This document shows positions 8,258 through 16,530 of a stretch of DNA of 64,000 nucleotides, piece after piece. The position numbers and the translations under genes were made by a program. The notes beneath the pieces are model-generated. The model saw only the letters and a list, made by a program, of their open reading frames with translations. It made no database searches and was not told where the DNA came from. Origin of the DNA: Pantoea cypripedii (GTDB lineage Bacteria > Pseudomonadota > Gammaproteobacteria > Enterobacterales > Enterobacteriaceae). The stretch spans positions 1,685,732 through 1,749,731 of the forward strand of contig NZ_CP024768.1 in assembly GCF_011395035.1 (NCBI RefSeq), given 5' to 3'. The first letter of the stretch is position 1, and every line of letters begins with the position of its first letter.

Positions 8258-11035
8258 ATGAATACGCTCACCCCGATTCTTAATCCACTCACTCTGCCGA
8301 AAGGCGCTGTATTGAAAAACCGTCTGGTGATGGCCCCAATGACCACCTGTACCGGTTATTTTGACGGCGGTGTCACCAGCGATCTGGTGGACTACTATCG
8401 CGTGCGTGCAGGCAGCATCGGCACTGTGATTGTCGAATGTTGTTTTATCGACAACCGAGGCCCGGCTTTCCCCGGTGCGATTGCTATCGATAGTGACAAC
8501 AAAATCCCCGGGCTGGCTAAAATTGCCGACGCTATCAAATCCCAGGGTTCCAAAGCGATTCTGCAGATCTACCACGGTGGCCGCATGGTGGAACCGGCGC
8601 TGATCGGCGGTAAAACCCCGGTTGCGCCGAGCGCCATTGCCGCGCCGCGTGAAGGGGCGACCACCCCGCAGGCGCTGACGGCGGAAGAAGTGGATGTGAT
8701 GATCACCAAATTCGGTGATGCGGTGAACCGTGCCATCAAAGCCGGTTTCGATGGCGTTGAAATCCACGGTGCCAACACCTACCTGATTCAGCAGTTCTAT
8801 TCTCCTAACTCCAACCAGCGTGATGACAAATGGGGTGGCAGCCGCGACAACCGCGCGCGTTTCGCGCTGGAAGTGCTGGAGATCACCCACAAAATGGCCG
8901 ACCGCTTTGCGGCGGCGGATTTCATCATCGGTTACCGCTTCTCGCCGGAAGAGATTGAAGTGCCGGGCATCCGCTTCGACGACACGATGTATCTGCTGGA
9001 AAAACTGGCGGCACGCGGCCTCGATTATGTGCACTTCTCCGTCGGCCAGTTGCTGCGTCCGTCAATTGTCGACACCAAAGATCCGACGCCGCTGATCACC
9101 AAATACCTGGCGCTGCGTTCGCCAGTGCTGGCAAAAGTGCCGGTGATTGGTGTTGGCGGCGTGGTGAATAAAGAAGATGCGGAAAATGCGCTGGAGCATG
9201 GCTTCGACCTGGTGGCGATTGGTAAAGCCTGCATTGCCTACCCGGACTGGGCCGATCGCGTGATCAAAAACGAACACATGGAGCTGTTTATCGACAGCAC
9301 CAGGCGTGAAGAACTCACCATTCCGGAACCGTTGTGGCGCTTCTCGCTGGTGGACGCGATGATCCGCGACATGAGCGACACGGGTCGTAAATACAAAGTG
9401 GGTGTGTACCAGGAGAAAGTGGAAGCCGAAGCGCTGAAACTGAAAATCAACGTCACGCTGGATACCGACCGTATTACCGATATCTCGCTGGTGCCGGATG
9501 ACACCCTGGATGTCGATTTCACCAGCACCTTTGAGAGCCTGCGTTCGCGCATTCTGGTGGCGAACTCGCCTCATGTCGATGCGGTGACCGGTGCCACCAC
9601 CCAGAGTGAAGCGCTGAAAAAAGCGGTATCACGCGCACTGTCAACGTCCAGCAAAGAGTATGTGATTGACGAGGGCGGCAACCCGAATGCGCCGGTCAAT
9701 TACGATGTGGTGGTAGTGGGTAGCGGCGGAGCCGGTCTGGCGGCGGCGATTCAGGCGCATGACGATGGCGCACGGGTAGTGATTATCGAGAAGATGCCGA
9801 CCATCGGGGGTAACACCATTAAAGCCTCCGTGGGTATGAACGCGGCGGAAACCCGTTATCAGCGCCTGAAAGGTATCGAAGACAGCAAAGATCTGTTTTA
9901 TGACGAAACCTTGAAAGGCGGTAAATTCAAAAACAACCCGGTGCTGCTGCGTGAGTTCGTGGAGCAGGCTCCCGGTGCGATTGACTGGCTGACCGATAAA
10001 GGGATTGAGCTGTGCGACATCACCATTACCGGCGGGATGAGTATTGACCGTACCCACCGTCCGGAAGATCGTTCCGCCGTGGGTGGCTTCCTGATCAGTG
10101 GCCTGGTGAAAAACGTCAACCAGCGCAATATCGAAGTGCTGCTGGAAACCTCAGTGGCGGAAATCCTGTTCGAAAACGGCGCGGTGAGCGGCGTAAAAGT
10201 GGTGGATGAGTATAACGACAGCCGTATCCTCAATGCGAAAAGCGTGATTGTGGCGACCGGCGGTTTCAGTGCCAACCGCGAAATGGTGGTGAAATACCGC
10301 CCTGAGCTGGATGGCTTCGTGACCACCAACCACAAAGGGGCCACCGGTAGCGGTATCGCCATGTTGCAGAAAATTGGCGCAGATACTGTGGATATGAGCG
10401 AAATCCAGATTCACCCGACAGTTGAACAAACCACCTCGTACCTGATTTCCGAAGCGATGCGTGGTGGTGGGGCGATTCTGGTGAGCCAGGCGGGCAAGCG
10501 TTTCTACAATGAAATGGAGACCCGCGACAAAGTTTCCGCCGAGATTATCGCGCTGCCGGAGAAAAGTGCGTGGATCATGTTTGATGAACAGGTGCGTCAG
10601 AACAACAAAGCGGCGGATGAGTACATTGCCAAAGGTTTTGTTATCAGCGCACCCACCCCGCACGAATTGGCGGTGAAACTGAATATGGATCAGGAGGCGC
10701 TGCAAACCACCCTGAACCGTTACAACCAGTTTGTTGAGCAGCAGAATGACGAAGATTTTGGCCGTAAAACCGCGCTGCGCCATCCACTCAATCACGGACC
10801 GTATTTTGCCATCCGCATCGCCCCAGGGGTGCACCACACCATGGGCGGCGTCACCATCAATACCGACACCGCGGTACTGGATGCGCAGAAACAGGTGATT
10901 CCAGGAGCCTGGGCGGCCGGTGAAGTGGTCGGCGGTATCCACGGTGCTAACCGTATCGGTGGTAACGCGGTTGCTGATATCATTATCTTTGGTATCAAAG
11001 CCGGACGTAACGCTGCGGCACTGGCGTTAGGCTAA
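8258..11035 (+). CDS. Soluble NADH:fumarate reductase (OYE-like / FMN_bind / FAD_binding_2 fusion)
   Basis: This 925-residue three-domain flavoprotein has no signal peptide, so it is cytoplasmic. Residues ~1-345 form an old-yellow-enzyme-like NADH:flavin barrel (HGANTYLIQQFYSP...RDDKWGG). Residues ~370-455 form an FMN_bind domain with the ApbE flavinylation motif DAVTGAT (Asp441-Thr447, Thr447 the predicted FMN acceptor). Residues ~480-920 form the FAD-binding fumarate/urocanate reductase domain, starting with the dinucleotide fold VVVVGSGGAGLAAA. The same architecture is known in the Klebsiella NADH:fumarate oxidoreductase. It would pass electrons from NADH via covalent FMN to FAD and fumarate without quinones. 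apbE follows directly and dcuSR is next. A ribosome site (TGGAG) sits 8-12 bp before the ATG. Confidence 0.9.
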   Translation: MNTLTPILNPLTLPKGAVLKNRLVMAPMTTCTGYFDGGVTSDLVDYYRVRAGSIGTVIVECCFIDNRGPAFPGAIAIDSDNKIPGLAKIADAIKSQGSKAILQIYHGGRMVEPALIGGKTPVAPSAIAAPREGATTPQALTAEEVDVMITKFGDAVNRAIKAGFDGVEIHGANTYLIQQFYSPNSNQRDDKWGGSRDNRARFALEVLEITHKMADRFAAADFIIGYRFSPEEIEVPGIRFDDTMYLLEKLAARGLDYVHFSVGQLLRPSIVDTKDPTPLITKYLALRSPVLAKVPVIGVGGVVNKEDAENALEHGFDLVAIGKACIAYPDWADRVIKNEHMELFIDSTRREELTIPEPLWRFSLVDAMIRDMSDTGRKYKVGVYQEKVEAEALKLKINVTLDTDRITDISLVPDDTLDVDFTSTFESLRSRILVANSPHVDAVTGATTQSEALKKAVSRALSTSSKEYVIDEGGNPNAPVNYDVVVVGSGGAGLAAAIQAHDDGARVVIIEKMPTIGGNTIKASVGMNAAETRYQRLKGIEDSKDLFYDETLKGGKFKNNPVLLREFVEQAPGAIDWLTDKGIELCDITITGGMSIDRTHRPEDRSAVGGFLISGLVKNVNQRNIEVLLETSVAEILFENGAVSGVKVVDEYNDSRILNAKSVIVATGGFSANREMVVKYRPELDGFVTTNHKGATGSGIAMLQKIGADTVDMSEIQIHPTVEQTTSYLISEAMRGGGAILVSQAGKRFYNEMETRDKVSAEIIALPEKSAWIMFDEQVRQNNKAADEYIAKGFVISAPTPHELAVKLNMDQEALQTTLNRYNQFVEQQNDEDFGRKTALRHPLNHGPYFAIRIAPGVHHTMGGVTINTDTAVLDAQKQVIPGAWAAGEVVGGIHGANRIGGNAVADIIIFGIKAGRNAAALALG

Positions 11036-11058
11036 ACAACAAATTACGAAAAATCATC

Positions 11059-11115
11059 GTAGCGGCGTGATTTATCGCGCTCTTTTAAGAACCGCGCGAT
11101 AAATCGCGCCGCTAC
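11059..11115. repeat. REP pair, family A
   Basis: Inverted REP units at 11059-11080 and 11094-11115 occupy most of the 97-bp gap between the reductase and apbE. The first has GTGATTTATCGCGC, with one stem change. It may tune expression of the two genes relative to each other. Confidence 0.85.
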
Positions 11116-11132
11116 AACTGAACGAGGCGATA

Positions 11133-12098
11133 ATGACAACAGACGCAGGCGTCTATGCGTATTCCGCCGTTCTGATGGGATCGCCCATTCTGCTTAAACT
11201 CTTCGAAGATAACCAACCCCTCGCAGCTCAGGTATTCCGGCTGATCAAACAGCAGGAAAACCTGTTTACCGTCAATCGTGTCGATTCAGAAGTTATGGCG
11301 ATCAACCGTGCGGCAGGCCGCCATCCGGTGGTGGTCAGTGAGCCAGTGTTTGCGCTGATTAGTATTGCCCACGCGGTCAGCCTGCTGCCAGGCAGCGCCT
11401 TCAATTTCACCATCGGCCCGGTGGTCAAGCGCTGGAAAATTGGTTTCCAGGGCCATGAGGTGCCGCCTGCTGAGGCGATCGCGGCGTTATTGCCCCTGAC
11501 CGATCCCCATCAGGTGGTGCTGAATGCAGCTGAACGCTCGGTGTTCCTGCAACAGCCTGGGATGGAGATCGATCTTGGTGCGATTGCCAAAGGCTACATT
11601 GCCGATCGCGTGCAAAGCTTTTTACGCCAGCAGGGCGTGCAGCAGGCGCTGATTAATCTCGGCGGTAATGTCCAGACGCTGGGGTGTCCACCTCATGATG
11701 GCGCGGGTTGGGGCATCGGACTGAAAAAACCGTTTGGCCGCGAGGATGAGCTGCTTGGTGTGTTGCGGGTGCAGGGTAAGTCCGTGGTGACATCGGGTAT
11801 TTATGAACGCTATTTCGAACGCGATGGCCGCTGCTGGCACCATATCTTCGATCCGCGTACCGGCTATCCGCTCGACAATGAATTGCTCAGCATCACGGTC
11901 ATTTCCGATCGTTCGCTTGATGGCGATATCTACACCACGCTGCTGTATGGCATGGGGGTAGAGCAGGGGCTGGCGTATCTTGCTGACCAGCCCGAACTCG
12001 ACGCGATTTTTGTCACACGCGACAGGGAAATTATCTGTTCCTCATCGCGTCAGTTTCGCTTTGAGCAATCCGACAGCGCGTGGCGGCTGCGTTACTGA
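11133..12098 (+). CDS. apbE: ApbE-type FAD:protein FMN transferase (cytoplasmic)
   Basis: This 321-residue ApbE-family enzyme moves the FMN part of FAD onto a threonine in FMN_bind domains. Visible family segments are EIDLGAIAKGYIADRV, ALINLGGNVQTLG, SVVTSGIYERYFERDGRCWHHIFDPRTGYPLDN and the metal-site region ISDRSLDGDIYTT. There is no lipobox or signal peptide, unlike classic periplasmic ApbE lipoproteins. This fits a cytoplasmic target, and the DAVTGAT motif of the upstream reductase is the obvious one. Its 3' end overlaps the converging dcuR by 7 bp. Confidence 0.9.
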   Translation: MTTDAGVYAYSAVLMGSPILLKLFEDNQPLAAQVFRLIKQQENLFTVNRVDSEVMAINRAAGRHPVVVSEPVFALISIAHAVSLLPGSAFNFTIGPVVKRWKIGFQGHEVPPAEAIAALLPLTDPHQVVLNAAERSVFLQQPGMEIDLGAIAKGYIADRVQSFLRQQGVQQALINLGGNVQTLGCPPHDGAGWGIGLKKPFGREDELLGVLRVQGKSVVTSGIYERYFERDGRCWHHIFDPRTGYPLDNELLSITVISDRSLDGDIYTTLLYGMGVEQGLAYLADQPELDAIFVTRDREIICSSSRQFRFEQSDSAWRLRY

Positions 12099-12811
12099 CA
12101 ATACTGTTGCAGCAGCGAATGGTATTCCGGTTGCAGGCGATAGCGGTACACCGGGCGGCCCGTGGCTCCGTAATGAATGCTGGTGAACAGAATATTAATC
12201 TGTGCCAGCCAGATCAGGTACTTACGGCAGGATACGCGGGAAATATTCACTTCCGCCGCCAGTTCATCGGTAGAGAATTCCGTGCCTGGGTGCGCGTCAA
12301 TCCACTGGCATAGCGTGCGTAACGTCTGAGGCGTCAGCCCTTTCGGCAGGCGTTTGCTGTCATGCTGCGTGGCCGGGCTGCCGTGAATCAGTAAATCGAC
12401 ATCGGACTGCTGATAATAATGCTGGTTATCCATCAGCGATTTTTTCTGCCGCCACTGGGTCAGCGCTTCTTCAAAACGCGGGAACTGGAAGGGCTTGATC
12501 AGATAATCCACCACGCCGTAATGCAGCGAGGTTTTGATGGTAGCGGCATCCGCAGCGGAAGAGATGATAATCACCTCCACCGGGCAGTTGGCTTTACGCA
12601 GCTCTGGCAGCAGGTCGAGACCGTTTTCCTGCTGCATATAAATATCCAGCAGCACCAGATCGACTGGCGGTTCGCTGTTGAGGATCTTCTCTTTCGCCTG
12701 CTGTAACGTTGCGGCGGTACCACAGCAGGTAAAGCCGGGCACCTGGCCGATATAGCAGCGATTAAGCTCTGCCACCATTGCATCATCGTCAACCACTAAC
12801 ACGTTGATCAT
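12092..12811 (-). CDS. dcuR: Response regulator DcuR (C4-dicarboxylate two-component system)
   Basis: This 239-residue CitB/DcuR-family regulator closely tracks E. coli DcuR. Its receiver begins MINVLVVDDDAMVAELNR, with the phosphoacceptor Asp56 in VLLDIYM and a conserved Lys in LIKPFQ. The C-terminal helix-turn-helix region has RLPKGLTPQTLRTLCQWIDAH and EVNISRVSCRKYLIWL. It overlaps dcuS by the ATGA at 12808-12811, so the two are translationally coupled. Expected targets are the divergent promoters of the neighbouring transporter-fumarase and reductase-apbE units, in response to external fumarate, malate, succinate or tartrate. Confidence 0.92.
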   Translation of the reverse strand: MINVLVVDDDAMVAELNRCYIGQVPGFTCCGTAATLQQAKEKILNSEPPVDLVLLDIYMQQENGLDLLPELRKANCPVEVIIISSAADAATIKTSLHYGVVDYLIKPFQFPRFEEALTQWRQKKSLMDNQHYYQQSDVDLLIHGSPATQHDSKRLPKGLTPQTLRTLCQWIDAHPGTEFSTDELAAEVNISRVSCRKYLIWLAQINILFTSIHYGATGRPVYRYRLQPEYHSLLQQYCQ

Positions 12812-14445
12812 GCGGTTTGATTTCCTCCATCCCAGGGTAGCTGGACTAAAAATTGCGTATATACGCCGGGTTCTGACTCCACGCTGACATCACCGCCGAG
12901 GCTTTCGGTCTGCTGCTTCAGCAGGAACAGGCCGACACCGCGATCGTCGCCTTTGGTAGAAAAGCCTTTCGCGAAAATAGTGGGCAGAATTGCCGGATCA
13001 ATGCCGGGGCCATCATCGCTCACCTCGCACGCCAGCCAGCCATTCTGATAATGCAACATCACATGGATCTCACCTTCAGTCTGGTCAGCCAGTGCGTCCA
13101 GCGCGTTCTCCACCAGATTGCCAATCACGGTAATCAGCACCGCCATCTGTTGCTCGTTGCCGCAGTCGGGCAAAAAGCTGGCATCGCTGATCGTCAGACT
13201 ATGTCCGCGATCCGATGCGCGACTGATCTTGCTCAGCAGGAACCCGGCAATCACTGGCGACTTAATTTTCTGCACCAGCGAACCAATTTCGGTCTGATAG
13301 TTATTGGCGGTTTTCAGCACATAAGCTTCCACCTGCGCATAATTTTTCATATGCAGCAGGCCGAGGATCACGTGCAGCTTATTCATAAATTCATGCGAGC
13401 GCTCACGCAGCGCATCGACATAGTTTACCATGCCGCTCAGGCGCTGCATCAGCTGGCTGATTTCCGTCTTATCCCTGAAGGTGCACACCGCGCCGATAAT
13501 CCGTCCCTGGCTGCGCACCGGCACCGTATTGCTGAGCAGTACGTGGCCGTTCACATTCAGTTCCTCATCACGGCGGGAGCGGCCGCTTTGCAACACATCC
13601 TGCAAATGGGTGTTGATCACCGAGGCATCGTAAATGCGATCGGCACTGATGGCGCTGGTAGCGATCCCGGCGCTCAGCAGTTTCTGTGCCGCCTGGTTGA
13701 CCAGCGTGACCTGGCCCTGATCATCCACCGCCACCACACCTTCTTTCACCGAGTTGAGGATCGCCTGACGCTGTTCGAACAGCGTGGAGATTTCATGCGG
13801 TTCGAGGCCGAACAGAATACGCTTCAGCACACGCACCAGAATCAAGGTGCCGAGCGCACCCACCAGCGCCCCAATCAGCACCGTCCATAACACGCTCCAG
13901 CGGCTCTGGTTAATCTGATCGGTCACTGCACTGAGGGAGATACCAATCACCACCACGCCAATCTGCTGCTTTTGCGCGTTATACACCGGGGTAAACACGC
14001 GCAGGGCTTTGACCAGCGCCCCTTTATTCACTGAGACATTTTCATGGCCATGCAACGCGGGTTCGAGATCGTCGCCGATAAAATGCTGGCCGACCAGTTC
14101 CGGGTTGAGATGGGAATAGCGAATGCCCTGCATATTGGTCACCACCACAAACAGCAGGTTATTACTTTGCTGGATCTCTTCGGCGATGGGTTGAATCAAC
14201 AGGGCATTGGGCGGCAGCAAAAGCGCACGTTGTACCTCCGGCGAATCGGCCAGGGTACGCGCCACCGCCATCGCTTTATCCTCCAGCTGCGCGCGCGTGG
14301 TGGCGCCAATCTGGAAGAAGTAAATAAGGTGGACACTGAGCAGCACCAACGCGATCACGGTGCTGAGCATCAGCGTGACCAACGTATTGAGTTTCATTGG
14401 TCGCTTACGCGGTGGGAAATCCGGCGGAGAATAGGGTTCTGGCAT
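12808..14445 (-). CDS. dcuS: Sensor histidine kinase DcuS
   Basis: This 545-residue CitA/DcuS-family membrane kinase has TM1 at about residues 21-45, a periplasmic PAS domain, TM2 at about 182-205, a cytoplasmic PAS domain, the phosphoacceptor His near 351 in RERSHEFMNKLH, and an ATPase domain with VENALDAL, DDGPGI and GDDRGVGLFL. The dicarboxylate-binding residues of E. coli DcuS are conserved with an offset of two: Arg109 and His112 in GIRYSHLN, and Arg149 in KALRVFTP. The N-terminal RKRPMKL matches E. coli, which supports the start used. Here it would tune a fumarate system built on a DASS carrier and a soluble reductase instead of DcuB and FrdABCD. Confidence 0.92.
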   Translation of the reverse strand: MPEPYSPPDFPPRKRPMKLNTLVTLMLSTVIALVLLSVHLIYFFQIGATTRAQLEDKAMAVARTLADSPEVQRALLLPPNALLIQPIAEEIQQSNNLLFVVVTNMQGIRYSHLNPELVGQHFIGDDLEPALHGHENVSVNKGALVKALRVFTPVYNAQKQQIGVVVIGISLSAVTDQINQSRWSVLWTVLIGALVGALGTLILVRVLKRILFGLEPHEISTLFEQRQAILNSVKEGVVAVDDQGQVTLVNQAAQKLLSAGIATSAISADRIYDASVINTHLQDVLQSGRSRRDEELNVNGHVLLSNTVPVRSQGRIIGAVCTFRDKTEISQLMQRLSGMVNYVDALRERSHEFMNKLHVILGLLHMKNYAQVEAYVLKTANNYQTEIGSLVQKIKSPVIAGFLLSKISRASDRGHSLTISDASFLPDCGNEQQMAVLITVIGNLVENALDALADQTEGEIHVMLHYQNGWLACEVSDDGPGIDPAILPTIFAKGFSTKGDDRGVGLFLLKQQTESLGGDVSVESEPGVYTQFLVQLPWDGGNQTA

Positions 14446-14456
14446 AGGCAGGTATC

Positions 14457-14478
14457 GTCGCGGTGCGATTTATCGCGG
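14457..14478. repeat. Degenerate single REP unit, family A
   Basis: A variant of the family A hairpin (GTCGCGGTGCGATTTATCGCGG) lies between the dcuS start and the msrA end. The GTAG base is changed and part of the stem is lost. Confidence 0.55.
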
Positions 14479-14515
14479 TTTTTTTATGGGTGCGTGCAAG
14501 CACGCACCCGGACGG

Positions 14516-15058
14516 TCATTCGCTCTGCGGTTTCACGCGGTTAGCAAAGCTTTTTTTCAGCTTCTGCAACTTCGGCGGGATCACGGCGAGACAGTAACCG
14601 TTACGCTGACCCGCGCCATCCCAGTAATCCTGGTGATAATCTTCCGCCGGATACCATTCACCCAGTGGTTCGATGGTGGTCACAATCGGGTCTTTATTAT
14701 CTTCCTGCGCGCGGGCGATAGCGGCGATGGCTTCAGCTTCCTGTTCGGCGTTCGCCGGGAAGATGGCAGAACGATACTGGGTGCCGATGTCGTTGCCCTG
14801 GCGGTTAAGCTGCGTTGGGTCATGGGTGACAAAGCTGATATCCAGCAGATCGCCATAGCCCACCTGTGCCGGGTCGAAACCGATGCGGATCGCTTCGGCA
14901 TGACCGGTCGCACCGCTGCATACCTGCTCGTAAGTGGGATGAGGACGCGTGCCGCCGGTATAACCACTTTCGACTGACTCAACGCCAATCAGACCTTTAA
15001 ATACCGCTTCGGTACACCAGAAACAGCCACCCGCGATCACCGCGTATTCAATTGCCAT
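14516..15058 (-). CDS. msrA: Peptide methionine (S)-S-oxide reductase
   Basis: This 180-residue MsrA repairs methionine-S-sulfoxide in proteins and free methionine. The catalytic motif GGCFWCTEAVF sits at residues 10-20, with the nucleophilic Cys in GCFWC. The substrate-pocket segments GYTGG and HPTYEQVCSGATGHAEA follow, then EDYHQDYW near the C-terminus. It is the short cytoplasmic, MsrA-only form with no fused MsrB. It is transcribed alone, divergent from nothing obvious and 64 bp from the flavin reductase gene. Confidence 0.93.
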   Translation of the reverse strand: MAIEYAVIAGGCFWCTEAVFKGLIGVESVESGYTGGTRPHPTYEQVCSGATGHAEAIRIGFDPAQVGYGDLLDISFVTHDPTQLNRQGNDIGTQYRSAIFPANAEQEAEAIAAIARAQEDNKDPIVTTIEPLGEWYPAEDYHQDYWDGAGQRNGYCLAVIPPKLQKLKKSFANRVKPQSE

Positions 15059-15122
15059 GTCTTTACTCCTGTCAGGGCGAAAGCGTTACTGTGGGGGCGC
15101 GCTTTCGTGAAATCAACCTTGT

Positions 15123-15689
15123 TTAGATTAACATTTCTGGCTTAAAGTCGCGGTGTTTATCGAGCAGCAGATTGCTCATCACGGTAAAACGACCTTCACC
15201 GGTATAATGCAGGGTCGGCGGAAACTCCGGCTTATCCGCCACATGCGCTTTGACAATCTCAAAGATAAACAGATTGTAGTTATCCACCATCGTATCGTCG
15301 TACAGCTGACACTCAAAACTGGCGAAGCACTCCTGAATCAGCGGCGCGTTAACTTTTGTCGCCGGTTCCGCTGTCAGATGAAAGGCATCAAACTTGTCGA
15401 TCCGATCGCCGTGACAGTTACCAATCGCCACCACGCTATCGATTAAATCGGATGACGGTACGTTGATCACGCATTGACCACTTTGCCGAATCAGTTCATG
15501 ACTGTAGTTGCCACCGGCGATCATACAGCCCACCAGCGACGGTGAGAACTCCAGGATGGTATGCCAGCCGAGCGTCATGATGTCGTGCTGGTCCCCGAAC
15601 TGCGAGCTGATCAGTACCACTGGTCCCGGCTCCAGATATTTCCGCGCCTTGCTGACCGGAAAATCGATTTTATGCAGATTCTGGCTCAT
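15123..15689 (-). CDS. Flavin reductase-like FMN-binding protein
   Basis: This 188-residue member of the flavin reductase-like (DIM6/NTAB, split-barrel) family has the conserved PGPVVLISSQ...DIMTLGWHTILEFSPSLVGCMI core and CVINVPSSDLIDSVVAIGN. Members bind FMN and either reduce flavin for a partner monooxygenase or have uncharacterised redox roles. No monooxygenase is adjacent, so the partner is unknown. The start is supported by an AGGAG-like site just upstream (AAAAAGGAGCAGCAC on the coding strand). Confidence 0.8.
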   Translation of the reverse strand: MSQNLHKIDFPVSKARKYLEPGPVVLISSQFGDQHDIMTLGWHTILEFSPSLVGCMIAGGNYSHELIRQSGQCVINVPSSDLIDSVVAIGNCHGDRIDKFDAFHLTAEPATKVNAPLIQECFASFECQLYDDTMVDNYNLFIFEIVKAHVADKPEFPPTLHYTGEGRFTVMSNLLLDKHRDFKPEMLI

Positions 15690-15802
15690 TGTGCTGCTCC
15701 TTTTTCTTGAAGGATTGTTTAATTGTAGCGAACCCTGCGCGGGGCTTTACCTGCACGCCAATTGCAGGCATGGTAAGCCGTCATCTTAAAAGGAGCTGCT
15801 TT

Positions 15803-16318
15803 ATGGCGTCTGCGCGCGCGTTAACACAATCCCCCGCCACGTTACATCTGCTGTGCGGCAAAATTGCTGCCGGTAAATCGACGCTGGCACATCGGCTGGC
15901 CCAGGAAACCGGCGCGGTGATCATCAGTGAAGATGCCTGGCTGGCGCATTTGTTTGCCGATGAAATGCGTGAGGTGACGGACTATGTTCGCTGTGCCGCG
16001 AAGCTGCGTAACGCCATGACGCCACACCTGATCTCGCTGCTGCGCTGTGGGGTATCAGTCGTGCTGGATTTTCCCGCCAATACCCTGCAAAACCGCCAAT
16101 GGATGAAAACGGTGATTCAAACCGCCGATGCCGCGCATCAGCTGCATTTTCTCGACGTGTCGGATGACCTGTGTAAAACGCGGTTACATGCGCGCAATGC
16201 CGCAGGTGAACATGATTTCGCTGCCACCGATGCGCAGTTCGCACTGATCAACAGTTACTTTGTCGCCCCGCAGCCGGAAGAAGGGTTTAATGTGGTTTGT
16301 CATTTGCACCCGTTGTAA
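15803..16318 (+). CDS. Small P-loop ATPase/kinase-like protein
   Basis: This 171-residue AAA-family (zeta-toxin/kinase-like) NTPase has a Walker A motif GKIAAGKST at residues 19-27 and a plausible Walker B strand VSVVLDFPANT. A lid-like basic segment CKTRLHARN and a downstream DAQFALINSYF resemble small-molecule phosphotransferases annotated as ATP-binding proteins in enterobacteria. The start at 15803 is set by AAGGAG 9 bp upstream; longer upstream starts lack a ribosome site. It is divergent from the flavin reductase gene. The substrate is unknown. Confidence 0.75.
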   Translation: MASARALTQSPATLHLLCGKIAAGKSTLAHRLAQETGAVIISEDAWLAHLFADEMREVTDYVRCAAKLRNAMTPHLISLLRCGVSVVLDFPANTLQNRQWMKTVIQTADAAHQLHFLDVSDDLCKTRLHARNAAGEHDFAATDAQFALINSYFVAPQPEEGFNVVCHLHPL

Positions 16319-16338
16319 AACCTGCCTGCGGCGGGATT

Positions 16339-16360
16339 GCGCGATAAATCGCGCCGCTAC
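16339..16360. repeat. Single REP unit, family A
   Basis: GCGCGATAAATCGCGC plus CGCTAC. Its last 4 bp (CTAC) are shared with the 32-bp umuC-end duplication that starts at 16357. The unit appears to have been the original downstream neighbour of umuC before the fic cassette was inserted. Confidence 0.8.
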
Positions 16361-16388
16361 GCGTTACCGCACCACCGGTACATCAGAA
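16357..16388. repeat. 32-bp direct repeat, left copy (att-like; duplicate of umuC 3' end)
   Basis: Identical over 32 bp to 17623-17654 (begins CTACGCGTTACCGCACCACC and ends CATCAGAA). The copy encodes, on the minus strand, the last eight codons and stop of umuC, but here it is detached from the gene. It reads as one end of an inserted segment. Confidence 0.85.
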
Positions 16389-16443
16389 GATTGCTGTGAC
16401 TGTACTTAGGTTTAATTTTAAATACATAGAAAACGTATAAAAC

Positions 16444-16495
16444 TATACATATCCTCGCTTTGATGTATAATTATTCCGGTTTTTTATACATATCC
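16444..16495. promoter_or_regulatory. TATACAT repeat array upstream of fic
   Basis: TATACATATCC occurs twice in direct orientation (16444-16454 and 16485-16495), with an inverted ATGTATA between them (16463-16469). The array overlaps the probable fic promoter. Autoregulation by the winged-helix end of the Fic protein is a reasonable guess. Confidence 0.45.
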
Positions 16496-16530
16496 GGATT
16501 GATAAATATAAAAAAGGAGGAATGTTAACT

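Noticed and set aside
8237..9034. Open 265-codon frame on the minus strand inside the fumarate reductase gene
   Set aside because: It lies fully antisense to a well-supported flavoprotein, has no recognisable family features and reflects GC-rich codon use.
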